Source: Ursus arctos
Taxonomy: Eukaryota > Chordata > Mammalia > Carnivora > Ursidae
Length of the DNA stretch: 64,000 nt
Direction: 5' to 3'
Assembly: GCF_023065955.2 (NCBI RefSeq)
Contig: NW_026622841.1
Span: 15,014,501-15,078,500, forward strand
The notes under the pieces were generated by a model. That model did not search any database and was not told the origin of the DNA. It saw only the letters and a list, made by a program, of their open reading frames with translations. The translations under genes and the position numbers were made by a program. Below are positions 51,400 through 63,649 of the stretch, one piece after another (the stretch's first letter is position 1; each line of letters opens with the position of its first letter).

Positions 51400-53435
51400 C
51401 GGGTGTCTGGAAGGTCAGAGAGTTAGAGCCTATTTTATCTTCAAATTACAGCTAATGCTGAAAATACACAGGCATTTATCTTAACTTTTTCAGTGTCAGA
51501 AGGATGAATGTTGGGGTGGAGTTTAATTCTACCAGAGGCTACTATTAGATGAAACATCAGAAGGCTTGCTGAATTCTAAAAGGCAATTGTCCTTATGCAG
51601 TCTCTCAAAGCTCAGGTTAACAGCGCTAAAGGACATTGTTCTATGTTGAATATAATGAAATCCATGCTTTGTGCTCGGGGACAATAATTGGGAATATCCT
51701 TAAATTTGACTGGCTGATGGGGCATGAAATTCAATTACTGTTCATTCAAGTATTGTTTGAACTATACAAGTTTGTTCTTTTGTAAAATTTAACAAATGAA
51801 AAGGAAATAGAGTGTCTCCCAGTTGAGAGATATAATTGGCATTGTTACCCTGTAATTATAATTAGCTTTATATTCCATTATTTTTTGAAGCCTGGTCTCC
51901 AAGAAAAAAAAAAGAGAGAGAGAGAATAATAGAACAGAATAAACTTGAATAGTTTGATTAGGTCACCTATATCAACCCAGCAAGTTTTTTAGCTTAAATT
52001 TTATAGCCAATATCTTTAGTATAAATAAGTTAGCAACACATTTTGTCATGAGATCAATCTCATTGAATTATTCTACCAAAGATAAAGCATCTCCTCTGAA
52101 ATACTTGATGTCAAATGATACATCATCCTCTCTTACACCAGAATCTGCCTTCTTGTTAGTTTCTCTGGTACCCAAACAACTTCATCCTCTACGCAGCAGT
52201 GAGAATACTAGATCAGTCTTCCCCTTGAAACTCTCAATTTCCACATGGTGGATTATGGTTGTTTTGGAGAATAGCTGTAATTTTTTAATCAGCCTAGAAA
52301 AATATAGAATAAATTATTGGTTTTCATGAAAGGATTGTAGTTTGACTTTCATAAACCTTCAATTTCAACATGTATTAAAAATGCTGGGACTAAATTTAGG
52401 CTTCTTTTCCTTAAAATGTAAACTGTGGGTCTTATAGAAATAGCCATGTCTTTTACTTAGGCACTTTGCTGACGTCAAGCACAATGTCTACAGATGAGCA
52501 ACAGATCCGTCCTTACAACCTTATCAGTGAGTAGGTGTGGCTAATGGCAAATAATTTCCATTTGGCTGTTACACTCAAACATTATTTTTAAGAATAAAAG
52601 ACTATTTTGAAGTAAACATAAATAGAGGATAATTAAAGCAAGAATAAGTATTAGATATTTGATTGTTTACTTAGATTATCTAAATTTACCTAGCTTTACC
52701 TATGTTATGGTACCAGATTTTAGTTAAAACTCACTAATTCAATACAAACGAAAGACCTCAGTCAAACCATTTACATGTGGTTTTAACAATCTAGTTACGA
52801 ATTATTCACCCCCCCCCCTAAAAAGGATAATTGAACAACTGCTAAAATATCTGAATTCCAAACTTTTACAAAATCCATGGGAGATATTCAAATTCTTTAC
52901 GCATTCTCTCCTCCTACCCCCACTTGGTTACCTTCACATAAATCACAACTAGAAATTTTAATATCTCGAAACTAGTCACTATTCAAATAAAATTTGAACA
53001 AATGGCATTTTAGCAGTTCAGACCCTTCATCATATAGAACCAACCACTTCGGTTATCATACAGTAAGCTTCAAACAAAATATCTTGCTGCGTCAAACTGG
53101 TGTCCTTATCAGACAAAACAAAGTTGTTACAATTGGAAGACAGCTTTACAAATATGTCTACATCTCCTATGTCCCCTTCATCTCCTTCCCACCCAACGTG
53201 GGACTTGTCAACTGAAAGGCTAAAAACAGGTGGTTGTTGTTTTTTCTTTTAACGAGTGAACTATCAGATCAAATATTAAAATCACTTTCCCTTAATCCAC
53301 CAAAGGTTAGAACTAAAGAGTAAGTTGAAATACTACATCTAGGAAAAGAGTCTGAGTTGATATCTTTGGTTTTTTACATTCTAATTTCAACTTCACGAAT
53401 TTCTGAAAATCCAGTTCCATTAGTTCTTAGCAGTG
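51400..53435. other. Unassigned intergenic sequence
   Basis: Two ORFs (52048-52329 and 52994-53215, plus) lack flanking splice signals and recognisable domains. A C10 homopolymer is at 52809-52818. Otherwise AT-rich. Confidence 0.4.
51904..51925. repeat. A-run and (AG)n
   Basis: Short aaaaaaaaaagagagagagagag low-complexity run. Confidence 0.8.
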
Positions 53436-53439
53436 ACAA

Positions 53440-53645
53440 ACTTCATAATTTTTTTAACTGAGTTAGTTGGCAGACAATGTAATACTCGTTTCAGGCATAC
53501 AATGTACGGATTCAGCTTCTTATACTTTACTGTGCTCACCACAAGTGTAGCTACCAGCTGTCACCACACAATGTTACTCCAATACCATGGACCATATTCC
53601 TTATGTTGTGCCTTTTAGTCCCAAGACTTATTCACTCCACAGCAG
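53440..53645 (-). mobile_element. L1 3'-UTR remnant, reverse
   Basis: Contains cgtttcaggcatacaatgta, gctaccagctgtcaccacac and gaccatattccttatgttgt, an older relative of the reversed L1 3' UTRs elsewhere in the window. Confidence 0.65.
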
Positions 53646-54223
53646 TGAAAAATTTTAGAGATCATATTTTTAAAGGAAGAAATTCCAAAATTTCCAGAAG
53701 TTCAAATACAGCTTTGAAAATATTATAAGTAATAAATAAATACAAAATATAAGCTCTACCTGGCATCTGTCTTCTTAGGAAACCAGAAGATATTGTTATT
53801 TTGAAAGAAAATACTGAGAATATGTATTTTGGATTAAAGATTACATGACTAAAATTTTCTTATTATTTCTTATTACAGAGGACATAAATTGTAAATCTGA
53901 GAATAGGGTTTTGATCCTTGATCCTTATATGTTGTTAGAATTCTGTACAGAGAATGGGATGTAGAGGGCACTGTTGTACTTAGAATCAGACGTAGGAAGC
54001 CCATGCATAATAAAATTCAAGGAGTTAATTCAGCAGGATCAGTTTCTTTCACTTTGTTTACCAGAACAAAAGGCAAAAGTATTTTTTGACTATCTGATAG
54101 TCAAATTATACTTTAACTCTTACAGTATAGTCAGAAAATCAAATTGTTGTATAAGTTATACAGGAATTTTCTTACAACATAATGAAATCATTAATAAAAT
54201 TATTAATTAAATGAGGTGGTGAG

Positions 54224-54384
54224 GGATGGCTCAGATGGATAAGCATCCAGCTCTTGATCTCAGCTCAGGTCTTGATTTCAGGGTCTTGAGTTCAAGCCCC
54301 ACATTGGGCTCCATGCTGGGCATGGAGCCTACTTAAAAAATTAAAATAAAATAAAATAAAATTAGATAAAATAAAGTAAAATAA
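54224..54384 (+). mobile_element. Can-SINE, diverged
   Basis: Body gatggctcagatggataagc ... gagttcaagccccacattgg and a long (AAAAT)n tail. Flanked by aaat(g/a)aggtggtgag on both sides. Confidence 0.88.
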
Positions 54385-55269
54385 AATAAGGTGGTGAGAT
54401 TTACAGTGAGTCAAGCAGTACTGTTTTTCAATCCAGGGTAAGATATGTGTTGGCTTGGAGAAGTCAAATTCAGGGAGAAGCGATATGATTGATCCAGGAT
54501 CTCCACAATAAGATAAATCCTTTTTTAATCCACTCCTAGTAAAATCTTCAGTTTGTTCATAACACTCATTTCTTGATGCAGGTGTTAGAAACTAAGTGCC
54601 CCCTTTAATGGAGATGAGTGTTCTCTATCCCATCCCTTCCCCTTACTCCAAAATCCTGCCAAACCACTAACAGTCAACGAAAATTCCATCTTAATTCCCA
54701 ACTCTTTTGGTACCTGTGACTTACAAAGTCTCTTTCTTCACTGCAATCTAATCATGCTTCCTTTATTTCTCTCACAAAGCATGTCTGCTGTTTACTGTCA
54801 TCTGTGAACGTGTCAGCCTCTTGCTAGACTCCTGAGAGCCACCCTCACACAGCCTCAGTCCAGAGACTCCAGAACCAACATCAGAAATGTGTCCTTCTTG
54901 GGCTTAGCTAAGAGCCCTTCCTGACTAGAGGCCCAGGCAAGGCCCACATCTGCCAAAGTAAAACAGAATCTATCTTCCATTTTTAGCCCCCTTATTCTAC
55001 CCCTGTGATCATATCCAGAGGCTTCTCTTCCCTCTCCCACCAGTTGAGTGACCTACATCTCACTTTGGTATTTTACCTGGGATGGTCCTCCTTATGTAAA
55101 GGAAATAGACCATTTTTCATTTAAACACTCTGAGAATAGAAAGGATATTGTTAAAAATTATGATAGGTATAAATCAGAACTGTCCTGGGCCATGGGATGG
55201 ATGTTCATCCCATCTTAATGTGAAACCACAAACTTTAACTACGGCCTTATCAGCCTTTACAAATGATGT

Positions 55270-55440
55270 CTTGGAATCTGCGGAAGAGGAAGGCTCAGGA
55301 GTCCGACAGAACTGGGTTCTTACCCTAACCTCTATTACTCACATCCCGTGTTTTCCCATCTCCAAAATGCGGACTATACCATCCCCTCTAGGTCACCATG
55401 AAGTCTAACTTCACGTAAGTGAGAGTGTTTGGTGCGGAAT
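55270..55440 (+). repeat. MIR
   Basis: aggagtccgacagaactggg, ctctattactcacatcccgt and catctccaaaatgcggacta are forward MIR. The 86-codon ORF over it is not a gene. Confidence 0.6.
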
Positions 55441-55752
55441 AGCAGGTGTGGAATAAAATTGTGTGCCCTTTCTTGTTTTTCTTTTCCTACCACAATTTTT
55501 ATCTCGAATTAAACAGATTTTTCTTTCTAGGTATTACCCATATTTACGATTTTAGGAACCAGCATAGGACTTGACCCTATGCACTCAAAATGTACATAAT
55601 TACTACAGTTATTTCTGTTCTGCAGATGTTTTTGGATTCTCAAAGTGAGAGACTGTTTTTGTTCATGTCTGGCATTAATAGTCAAAATGAAGCCTCTCTG
55701 TTCTTTTGCTCTTTGTACTAAGGAATATTTGTAGTTAAGAATATCTAGATAT

Positions 55753-55952
55753 TGGGGGCGCCTGGGTGGCACAGCGGTTAAGCGTCTGCCTTCGGCTCAG
55801 GGCGTGATCCCGGCGTTATGGGATCGAGCCCCACATCAGCCTCCTCTGCTCGGAGCCTGTTTCTTCCTCTCCCACTCCCCTGCTGTGTTCCCTCTCTCGC
55901 TGGCTGTCTCTATCTCTGTTAAATAAATAAATAAAAATCTTAAAAAAAAAAA
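55753..55952 (+). mobile_element. Young Can-SINE, ursid-like subtype
   Basis: Head ggggcgcctgggtggcacag, body ggcgtgatcccggcgttatg, (A)n tail. Perfect 16-bp target duplication aagaatatctagatat at 55737-55752 and 55953-55968, the cleanest in the window. Confidence 0.97.
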
Positions 55953-56024
55953 AAGAATATCTAGATATGCAATGCCTTTCCACTTTGCACGATCTATAAA
56001 GGTGTTTATCATAAATTGTTCTAG

Positions 56025-56420
56025 TGGCAGGAAATGAGAAACAGCCCAATTTTCCATCAGTTTGGAAATGGTTAAATACATAGTGGTAGCTTCATATTAT
56101 TGAATACTATGCAGTTTTTAAAAGGCATGACTTTAAAAAATTCATCAAGCACATCACTCTGCTTATTAAATACATATATCTGAAAGGATGAAATAAAGTT
56201 CAGGTTAAATATTTCTAATAAAATACATTTTTGGGGACAGAAGGGAAAGACGAGGGAAAATGAGTACATTTTAATGAAGGTAGAGAAAATCTTGTAGATA
56301 GAAAACAGTTAACTCCAATGAGCTAGAATTAGAGAGAGATTACATATTTTTATGTATTTCCGTATTTGTCAAAACTGGAATTTTCAATTATACAAACAAG
56401 CATGAGTTATTTGTATAATT
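56025..56420 (+). mobile_element. Old L1 3' remnant
   Basis: gaaatgagaaacagcccaat, ggaaatggttaaatacatag and attgaatactatgcagtttt are the end of L1 ORF2 in sense orientation, followed by a decayed 3' UTR. Confidence 0.65.
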
Positions 56421-56785
56421 TCACAAATTAAATGAAGAAAAAGTCCACATGTAAAAACTATAATATTTTATTTCTAAAGTTTACTTTTTGGTATAAAATC
56501 TTATAAATGTATTATCTGATCTTTACATTTTCAAGTATTTTTATTTAATTTCATCCATGTTGAATTGAACAACAAACAAAAAATATGGCGACTTGACTAT
56601 TCAAATTTTACCATTTAAAGTTAAATTTATGCGTTCTAAAAATTATAATATACATAACCTGAAAGCATTTATTTTGTATTATCTGAAATCCTACATTTCT
56701 TTTTTCCCCAATACTTTCTGCTTAAATATATTATTTAATTAAACATATTTAATACCTTATTATTCTAACAGATATAATAAATGAA

Positions 56786-57085
56786 TTTTTAATTTTTTTA
56801 AGTTTTTCCTTAAATTCCAGTATAGTTAACATACAATGTAGTATTAGTTTCAGGTGTACAATACACTGACTCACCACTTCCATACATCATCCAGTGCTCA
56901 TCACAAGAACTACCCCATGACCCAGCAATTGCACTACTAGGTATTTACACCAAGAATACAAAAATACTAATTCAAAAGGATGTATGCACCCTGATGTTAA
57001 TATCAGCACTATCTACAATAGCCAAAAATTATGGAAACAGCCCAAGTGTCCGTTGACTGATGAATGGATAAGTCAAGTTTTTAAT
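56786..57085. mobile_element. L1 with 5' inversion (twin priming)
   Basis: The left part (56786-56913) is L1 3' UTR in reverse (ccagtatagttaacatacaa ... ccagtgctcatcacaag). The right part (56914-57085) is ORF2 end in forward orientation (ccatgacccagcaattgcac ... gtgtccgttgactgatgaatgg). Opposed halves of one element, joined at ~56913. Confidence 0.8.
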
Positions 57086-57739
57086 AAGACACAAATGTGC
57101 ACATCTCATTCAAATTAAGAAACTGAAAAAAATGATTTCATTTTTGTCTTGTTCTTGATCTTTTTCTTGTTTTTTAAATTTATTTTACGTAGTTCTTAGA
57201 TTTTTCTGGAGATACAATTATATTCTTTGTGAGGTGGATACTCATGCTAACATATTGTACTCAGCACCTACAATTACTATAGATCTTAGAAATTCCAGTT
57301 CAGACCAAAACGTTAGAAAACAAAAACTTAGGTTCAAAACCAAATTTAAGATAAAATGACTTTGTCAACACAGCATATAATCCTGAGTCAAAAAGAAATT
57401 TCTATTTCAATAAGCTTGACTTTCTTGGCCCTATCTCATTACCAGCTTCCCCCAAACCATATTTCTAACCTTAAGAATGAATTCTTTCCACTTTGGGGAA
57501 TAATCACTTTTGTTAATGGATCTACTCAATACAGGATTTGTTAACAGAACCTATCACAGCAACAGCCAAGAAAAAGGAGACTGGTTTGTATGGGGCATCA
57601 GCTACTTGGCCAGGCACTGAATTAAGTATGTTTACATTCTAGAACCTTCAGTATTGATGAATTCCCAAAGTCAGGTATGAAAATGTAAGAGACTTCATTT
57701 TCTCAACATAATTATTCATTCCACCAAGAGTACTGACAC

Positions 57740-57947
57740 GGATGTCTGGGTGACTCAGTCAGCTGAGTATCCCATTCTTGATTTTGGCTCAGGTCATGAC
57801 CTCAGGGTGGTGGAATCAAGCCCTGCATTTGGCTCTGCACTCAGCAGGGAATCTGCTTGAGATTCTCTCTCTCCCTTTTCCCTCTCTCCCTCCCCCTCCA
57901 CTTTCTCTTTCTCTCTCACTATAAAATAAATAAATCTTTAAAATAAA
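57740..57947 (+). mobile_element. Can-SINE
   Basis: Head gatgtctgggtgactcagtc, long (CT)n and aaataaataaatcttt tail. Short flanks agagtact. Confidence 0.9.
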
Positions 57948-58369
57948 AAGAGTACTAACCAATTAAAGTTCCCATCTCATAAACCTCCACTTCTCTGAAT
58001 CTTCGAACTCGATTGATTAATTCTTCTTTACATGAACTTAGTTCACCAATCACAATGTCTCATAATTTTTATTTTTCATGACTATCTCCCTTATTCTATT
58101 CCCAGAACTTTTAGAGAACTTTAAAAATCTCTTTATGGCAGTCGATCAGTTTGGACCTCTTCTAGCCTCAAAAGGGCAGTGATTTGTTTTGTTTGGGAGA
58201 GACATATATTACAGGGTTTTCCTTCTCAGTCACGGGGCCTCCATCAGCCCTACTGTCTTAAGTGTTTTCTCTGTTGACATGGAATTCCATATAACATCTC
58301 GTCAAACCCAAGAACCCACTTTATATAGCAAAGGAGGGGCAGCAGTCACATGCCACCAGGGGATCTGCC

Positions 58370-59600
58370 GCTCTAATCACACACTGCATTAGCCATCAGC
58401 TTCTAGCCTGAGAGAGCCGGGGGAAAATCTGTCCAAGGTCCAGCTGATGGGTAGCTAGGAGATTATACCCTGTGAGGTTAATGTTCTCCTTTGGGGGAAC
58501 GTGTCTACTATAAGTCAACAATTCTCTTACAAAATGATGTCACCAATCAGAACACAAAGTTCTGAAACAGGCAGAAGTAGCCAGACTATCATCGCTTCCA
58601 GTAAGCCATTTGGAGACTTTATGCTTCCTCCCCTGGAACTCTTATCTGTGCAGGGTGGGAAGTTTTACCTCCCAGGGGGGGAATACTTAACCAAGGAATG
58701 TTAGCAAGATGCCCTCAAACTACAGCTGCCACCTGGCCACTGCAAAGAAAGCAGTCACTACCCTGACCGTGGTAATCGACCCTGACCATCAGGATGAGGT
58801 AGGTATGCTGTCCCATGAGGGGAGGGGGTTAACATCTAGGTAACCAAATGTGTCATTTCTTTCTACCCCCTTGCTCGATCTTGAGGGTAAACGAACACAT
58901 GCCACAGCCACAGTCTGCTAAGAGCATTGTGATCTGCGCCTTCAGGTAGGAGGACTTGGGCCACCGTATCAGGCAGGAAGAGGTGCCCACTATGGCAAGA
59001 AGGAATGTAGAATGGAAGACAGGGAGAAGTGACAGGGGCAGTCCTCAGACCAGTTGTAGTGCTTAGAGTCGTGGAACACTCTATGACTCCTGCAAGATTC
59101 CCAGAGATGAAACCAACCAGATTTCTGAAGAAGCTATTTCCAGATGGCGCAGACTTATTATACAAAGCCATCTGAGTGGTGCAAGAGATCAACCGGCGAG
59201 GACACCGTGGCACCTGCCCCCGTTGGAAACACTAATTACCCCAGCTGCCAGCAGCCTTGGCAGCTGATGGCTTAGAGCTGAGTCACTTGCCTTTGGCCAG
59301 AGAAAGCTGTCTTGCTTAATGTCATGGACTTCCCAAGGGTAAGGGTGCAGGACACCCACATCTCATGACTGCTAGGTGCAGGCGTTCAAAGTCCTGGTCC
59401 GGGACCAACTCAGAGTTCTCCTGGGCATCTGCTAAAGCCTTTGTTGCGACTGCACTGCTGTTAATCTCCCTCCACCCACCTCTCCTCCCTTCACTCCACA
59501 GATGCCCCCCAGAGTGTTCCCCTTACCTCCCACACTCAGATTTCTATCTCATGACCTGTTTCCCAGGGAACTCAACCTCGGCCAGTGTCTTCCTCTGACC
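58370..59600 (+). mobile_element. Possible old ERV internal remnant
   Basis: A 1.2-kb block (catcaggatgaggtaggtat, ccaaatgtgtcatttctttc, ggtgcaggcgttcaaagtcc) with higher GC and no intact frame, reminiscent of ERV-L-type internal sequence. No LTR pair is seen. Short ORFs across it (116 and 77 codons) show no recognised domain. Confidence 0.3.
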
Positions 59601-59814
59601 AGTTAGTTTTATAAAGTAATGGATGTGCATACACTACACACTCTGCCGTATGGGCTATAGAGAAGAAACACGTGGTTTTTCTTCTCAAGGATGTATAAAG
59701 TGACTGGGTAGGTCAATTGCAGCATTCTCTGAAGAATTTCACGTGTTTCTGTGCAAGGGGCGGGGGGCACAGATCACACTGACATTCCAGTCCTGCGTCA
59801 GGACTAGTTCTAGT

Positions 59815-60025
59815 TAGGTGGCTTGAGTTCAAATTTCAATTCCACCATTTAGTAGACGTATAAAATTACTGACCTCTCTGTGGCTGTGATTCTTTGGTTG
59901 TAAGTTGGGGATAGTAATACGACCTACCTCCGAGGACTGTTATGAGGAAGGAACAAGTTCAAATATGTAAAGCGGTTAGAATGGTGTCTGGCATTGCATT
60001 AGTCAGGGCTACAGTAAGTGTCTAG
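59815..60025 (+). repeat. MIR
   Basis: gagttcaaatttcaattcca, ctgacctctctgtggctgtg, gttggggatagtaatacgac and atgtaaagcggttagaatgg give almost the whole MIR consensus in order. Confidence 0.85.
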
Positions 60026-60149
60026 AAGAGCAGCATTACTGCCATCAGTGTGACCTGAAGCAAACAGAAAACCCACCCAGACAAGGAGGGTTTGTGCTGT
60101 GATCTGAGTAACAGCCGATAATTATAATTTACAGTTCAAGAGTGCTTTA

Positions 60150-60280
60150 TGGTTTATCAGGAGCTTGCATCCACGCTGCCTCATTTGATCTTATTAACAA
60201 CTTGGAAAGGTTGATTTCAATTTCATTTTGCAAATTGTAAAAGTAAAATTGAAAGGCATCACGACTTCTGGTTCAATGTT
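60150..60280 (-). repeat. MIR-like fragment, reverse
   Basis: atggtttatcaggagcttgc and tgatcttattaacaacttgg, followed by a diverged core. Confidence 0.4.
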
Positions 60281-60284
60281 ATTT

Positions 60285-62080
60285 TTAATGATGTGGTGGA
60301 GGTAACAAAAGGTAAAAGAACCAAGGAGAATAGCATTTAGGAAGGCAAAACAAAACAAAACAAAACCCAAAACAAAATGATACAAGGTGTATGGGAAACA
60401 AACAGGCCAGAAATTGCTTAGTGGGACATTAGTTTCACTACAAAAGTTGTGGTCAGATTATAGACAGCCTTGACTTGAGTGCTGAAAAAAAAAAGAGTAG
60501 AGCATTGCACTTTTTTCGGTCGGAGAAAGAGATAATAAAATTGGTATTTTAGGATAAATTTGTCAGGAATCAGATAACAGAAAGCTTAAAACTGAAACAA
60601 TTTAATGAGAATCCCAATTGGAATAAAAGACTATGAGGTTTTAGTTTAGATTTCTCCCTGAAATTACTCTGACATATGAAAACGGTATTCGGACTTGCTG
60701 AGTATGTTTCTTCCTCTGACAAAGCAGAAACAATAATGATGTTTATAGTCACCTGGAGCTCTTTTATGAATGATGGGTGATACGAAGCCTCCCATTCCTG
60801 TTCAACCCATCCCGAGCTTGGTTCAAATGATGAGATATAGCATAATTATTTTCATGAGCTCGTAGAAATTCTTGTCTTTTGTTTTACAGAAATTCTAATT
60901 TAGGTCTTTCGGCACAGCATGAAATAGTCTGCTTTGCAAATTTAAAACAACTTTGTTTAGTAAGATTAAATGGCTTCACAAATTTGTTCCTCCCCCTTAG
61001 ACAAACCACAAACAAAGTGAAATCCATGATTTATACTTTTTCTTTGCATACATGACATGAAATATGGATGGGAAGAACAACTGCCTAAACTAAATTCCCT
61101 AAAAATACACATGCTTGAAAGTTGCGTTAATAAATTGAATTTCATTTAATTGAGTAACATTTTCACTTAACCTGAGATTCATAAATGAGCTTGAGAGAGG
61201 TCCTTGACCCCAACTGCAGGGCCTCACTGGCCCCCCCAGGCACACACATACAGGAGTTCCTGAGGGAGGTAATATGCATATGCCTGTGGAACAACAGCAA
61301 ATGGAAGCCAAGTAACCTTGTCTTTTGTTTTCTGTTAACTGAGGAGAAAACTGGAAATGAGTAACAGACTCTTCAAGGAGAAAATCTTTCCATCCTCCTG
61401 TCACTAACTCACAGGAGCGTAGGAGAATCTACTTCCAGTAACCTGTGGAGGTACAGAGTGTCCACCTACTGGAGAAACAGCCCCATCAGGGACTTTACTG
61501 TTGACCCAACCACAGCAACCAACCCTGTTCCTTGGGGAAGGGAACCCTTGTTCGTACATTGGAGGATGTCAATAGGCAACTGCAAAAACAACAACAACAA
61601 CAACAGTGACTTACGGTGTGAATTTGGGTCAGTTAGAAAACTTCATTAACATCAGAGAGATGAATATATTCCTTAACCATCATTCTGAAGATCTAATGAA
61701 ATAATATTCCCACATTCACTCACTCATTTGATCAAAAATTAATGAGTGATTATTTTGTGCTATTCAGTATTCTGATTGTTGTTTTTTAAAAAAAAAAAAT
61801 TCCTTAACATTATTATATCAGCTACTGAATTAGTAATAAATAGTACTCATTCTGTAAATAGCAGTGACAACTATAAAGCTATTTATAACTGCCAGTTTAT
61901 TTCCCTATGATGCCTCCATATGCATCCTAAAGACATACACATTTTCTAATAGATACAAAGTATAAAATGATGGTCTTGACTTCATAAACTGAGAGCCACA
62001 GATTTAGTAAAGGGGTAAATTTGAAATTAAATCTCACATACAAGAAAGAAGAGATAAATATTATTTTAGACTTTGCTATT
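60285..62080. other. Unassigned intergenic sequence
   Basis: Minor simple repeats only ((AAAAC)n near 60350, (AAC)n at 61584, poly(A) near 61788). The 101-codon minus ORF at 61099-61404 shows no domain. Confidence 0.4.
61584..61606. repeat. (AAC)n microsatellite
   Basis: About seven AAC units. Confidence 0.85.
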
Positions 62081-62084
62081 TTAT

Positions 62085-62200
62085 TTTTTAAAAAATTTTT
62101 AAGTAAGCCCCTTGCCCAAAGTGGGCTTGAACTCATGACCCTGAGATTGAGAGTCATACGCTCTACCAACTGACCCAGCCAGGCACGCCCCCCCCCCCAA
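62085..62200 (-). mobile_element. Short tRNA-Lys-type SINE, reverse
   Basis: Reverse tRNA-like head (gaactcatgaccctgagatt ... ctctaccaactgacccagcc) next to a homopolymeric C run, with an A-rich tail on the left as TTTTTAAAAAATTTT. It is not a functional tRNA gene: the acceptor-stem pairing and 3' trailer are missing. Confidence 0.8.
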
Positions 62201-62344
62201 ACATTGCTATTTTAAAGATATTTTGTTTTCCAGTATTTTAGGTGAATTTTAAGACGATAAGAACTTATTACTAATCAATTCATTTAGTTATTAAACTGAT
62301 TCCTCAGAGCTGAAAAAAAAACACACTTCTTCCAATTATATGCC

Positions 62345-62445
62345 ATTTTCTCCACTTTAAAGATGAGGTCCCAAGATATAACCATTTACATAAGTAAGTG
62401 GTGAAACTTGGATTAAAATCCCTATCTGCTTAATTCCAAAGCATT
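62345..62445 (-). repeat. MIR fragment, reverse
   Basis: ccactttaaagatgaggtcc, ataagtaagtggtgaaactt and ggattaaaatccctatctgc match reverse MIR. Confidence 0.55.
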
Positions 62446-62449
62446 ATAA

Positions 62450-63510
62450 TGGCCACACTCATGAAGGGGAATAGATTTCCAACATCCTTGTCCAACAGTG
62501 GTGTCATGGGAAAGAAAAGGTTACATACATAAGAATGGGTGATCAAAGGTTTGACTCATGAAGTCAGCCACTTCTTTTAAGCCACTGTGAATGCCTCAAT
62601 TATTTACCCTTAACGTAGGAGCACCTTGAAAGTTTCAAGAAATTGACAACTCTGTGACAGTGCCAGTAATAACAAAAAGGCTTGCCTCTATAATCTTTAC
62701 AGTTATTTTTATAAGGAAAACAATTTGATGTTTGCAGGGACCTAAAAATCCATGAAGTGAATGAATGGGACTACACTAAGATTCTAACCATTTTGTTCTC
62801 TACGGCTAATGGGTTATGTAAGTGGATATAATCATAAATAGAGCACCATCACCCTTTAGTAATGCACTTGGATAAAGCAGTAGGACGAGAAGTAACAAAG
62901 ACTATTTTACCACTCTAATGCGGTGAAACTGATGGCTGGCTCTAAGACTGAATTTCAGGGAACACCATGTGATGACACTTTACAAAGCCACATTTGCAAG
63001 GCAACAAATATGTAGCATTTACACAATTCTGAGAAATAGTGTGTGTAAGTTAATAGTGCAGAGCAGGAGGGTAATATTCTGTTCTGAAAACAAGCCCATT
63101 TGCTGACTGCCTGCTGACATTTTCCTCCACTGCTAAGAATCTTGATTTCTGACACAATGTGTGTGATAGATAACATTATTTGAAATGTACCCTTTATGTC
63201 TGGGTACACATGATATATTGCTTGCTTTATGTCAGTGACAAAATGGCCTTTAGTTCATCTCCACTGAAGTGTATAGTGGAAACCTCGTAAGTGGAATAAG
63301 TTTGCTTATGTTTTTATGAACTTACAAGAATCTTCAGTTCTGTCAAAGGGCAATATCTGAATATTGGAAGCAGGGAGGCTGATGTTTTCCATTGTTAGAG
63401 AGGTTTGTGTCATTTATGGGTTACTTCCTATGAATCAGCTTTCTGACTCTCAGTAATCTGATCTGAAGATATAAAAATGGGTGATTGTAAATCTTATTCT
63501 CAGTAATGCC
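62450..63510. other. Unassigned intergenic sequence
   Basis: No recognised repeat or exon. The 84-codon minus ORF at 62955-63209 lacks domain or splice support. Confidence 0.4.
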
Positions 63511-63515
63511 ATCAA

Positions 63516-63649
63516 TGGGTATTAAGGAGGGTACGTGTTGTGATGAGTACTGGGTGTTATATGCAACTAATGAATCGTTGAACATTACATCAAAAACTAA
63601 TGATGTACTATATGCTGGCTAACTGAACATAGTAAAAAAAAAAAAAGAC
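63516..63649 (+). mobile_element. Truncated L1 3' end
   Basis: gggtattaaggagggtacgt, gggtgttatatgcaactaat and a poly(A) run at 63633-63646. Closely related to the copy at 46248. Confidence 0.92.

Noticed and set aside
62095..62170. tRNA-like sequence with A- and B-box
   Set aside because: It is the head of a tRNA-Lys-derived SINE in reverse, with disrupted stems and SINE tail, not a tRNA gene.
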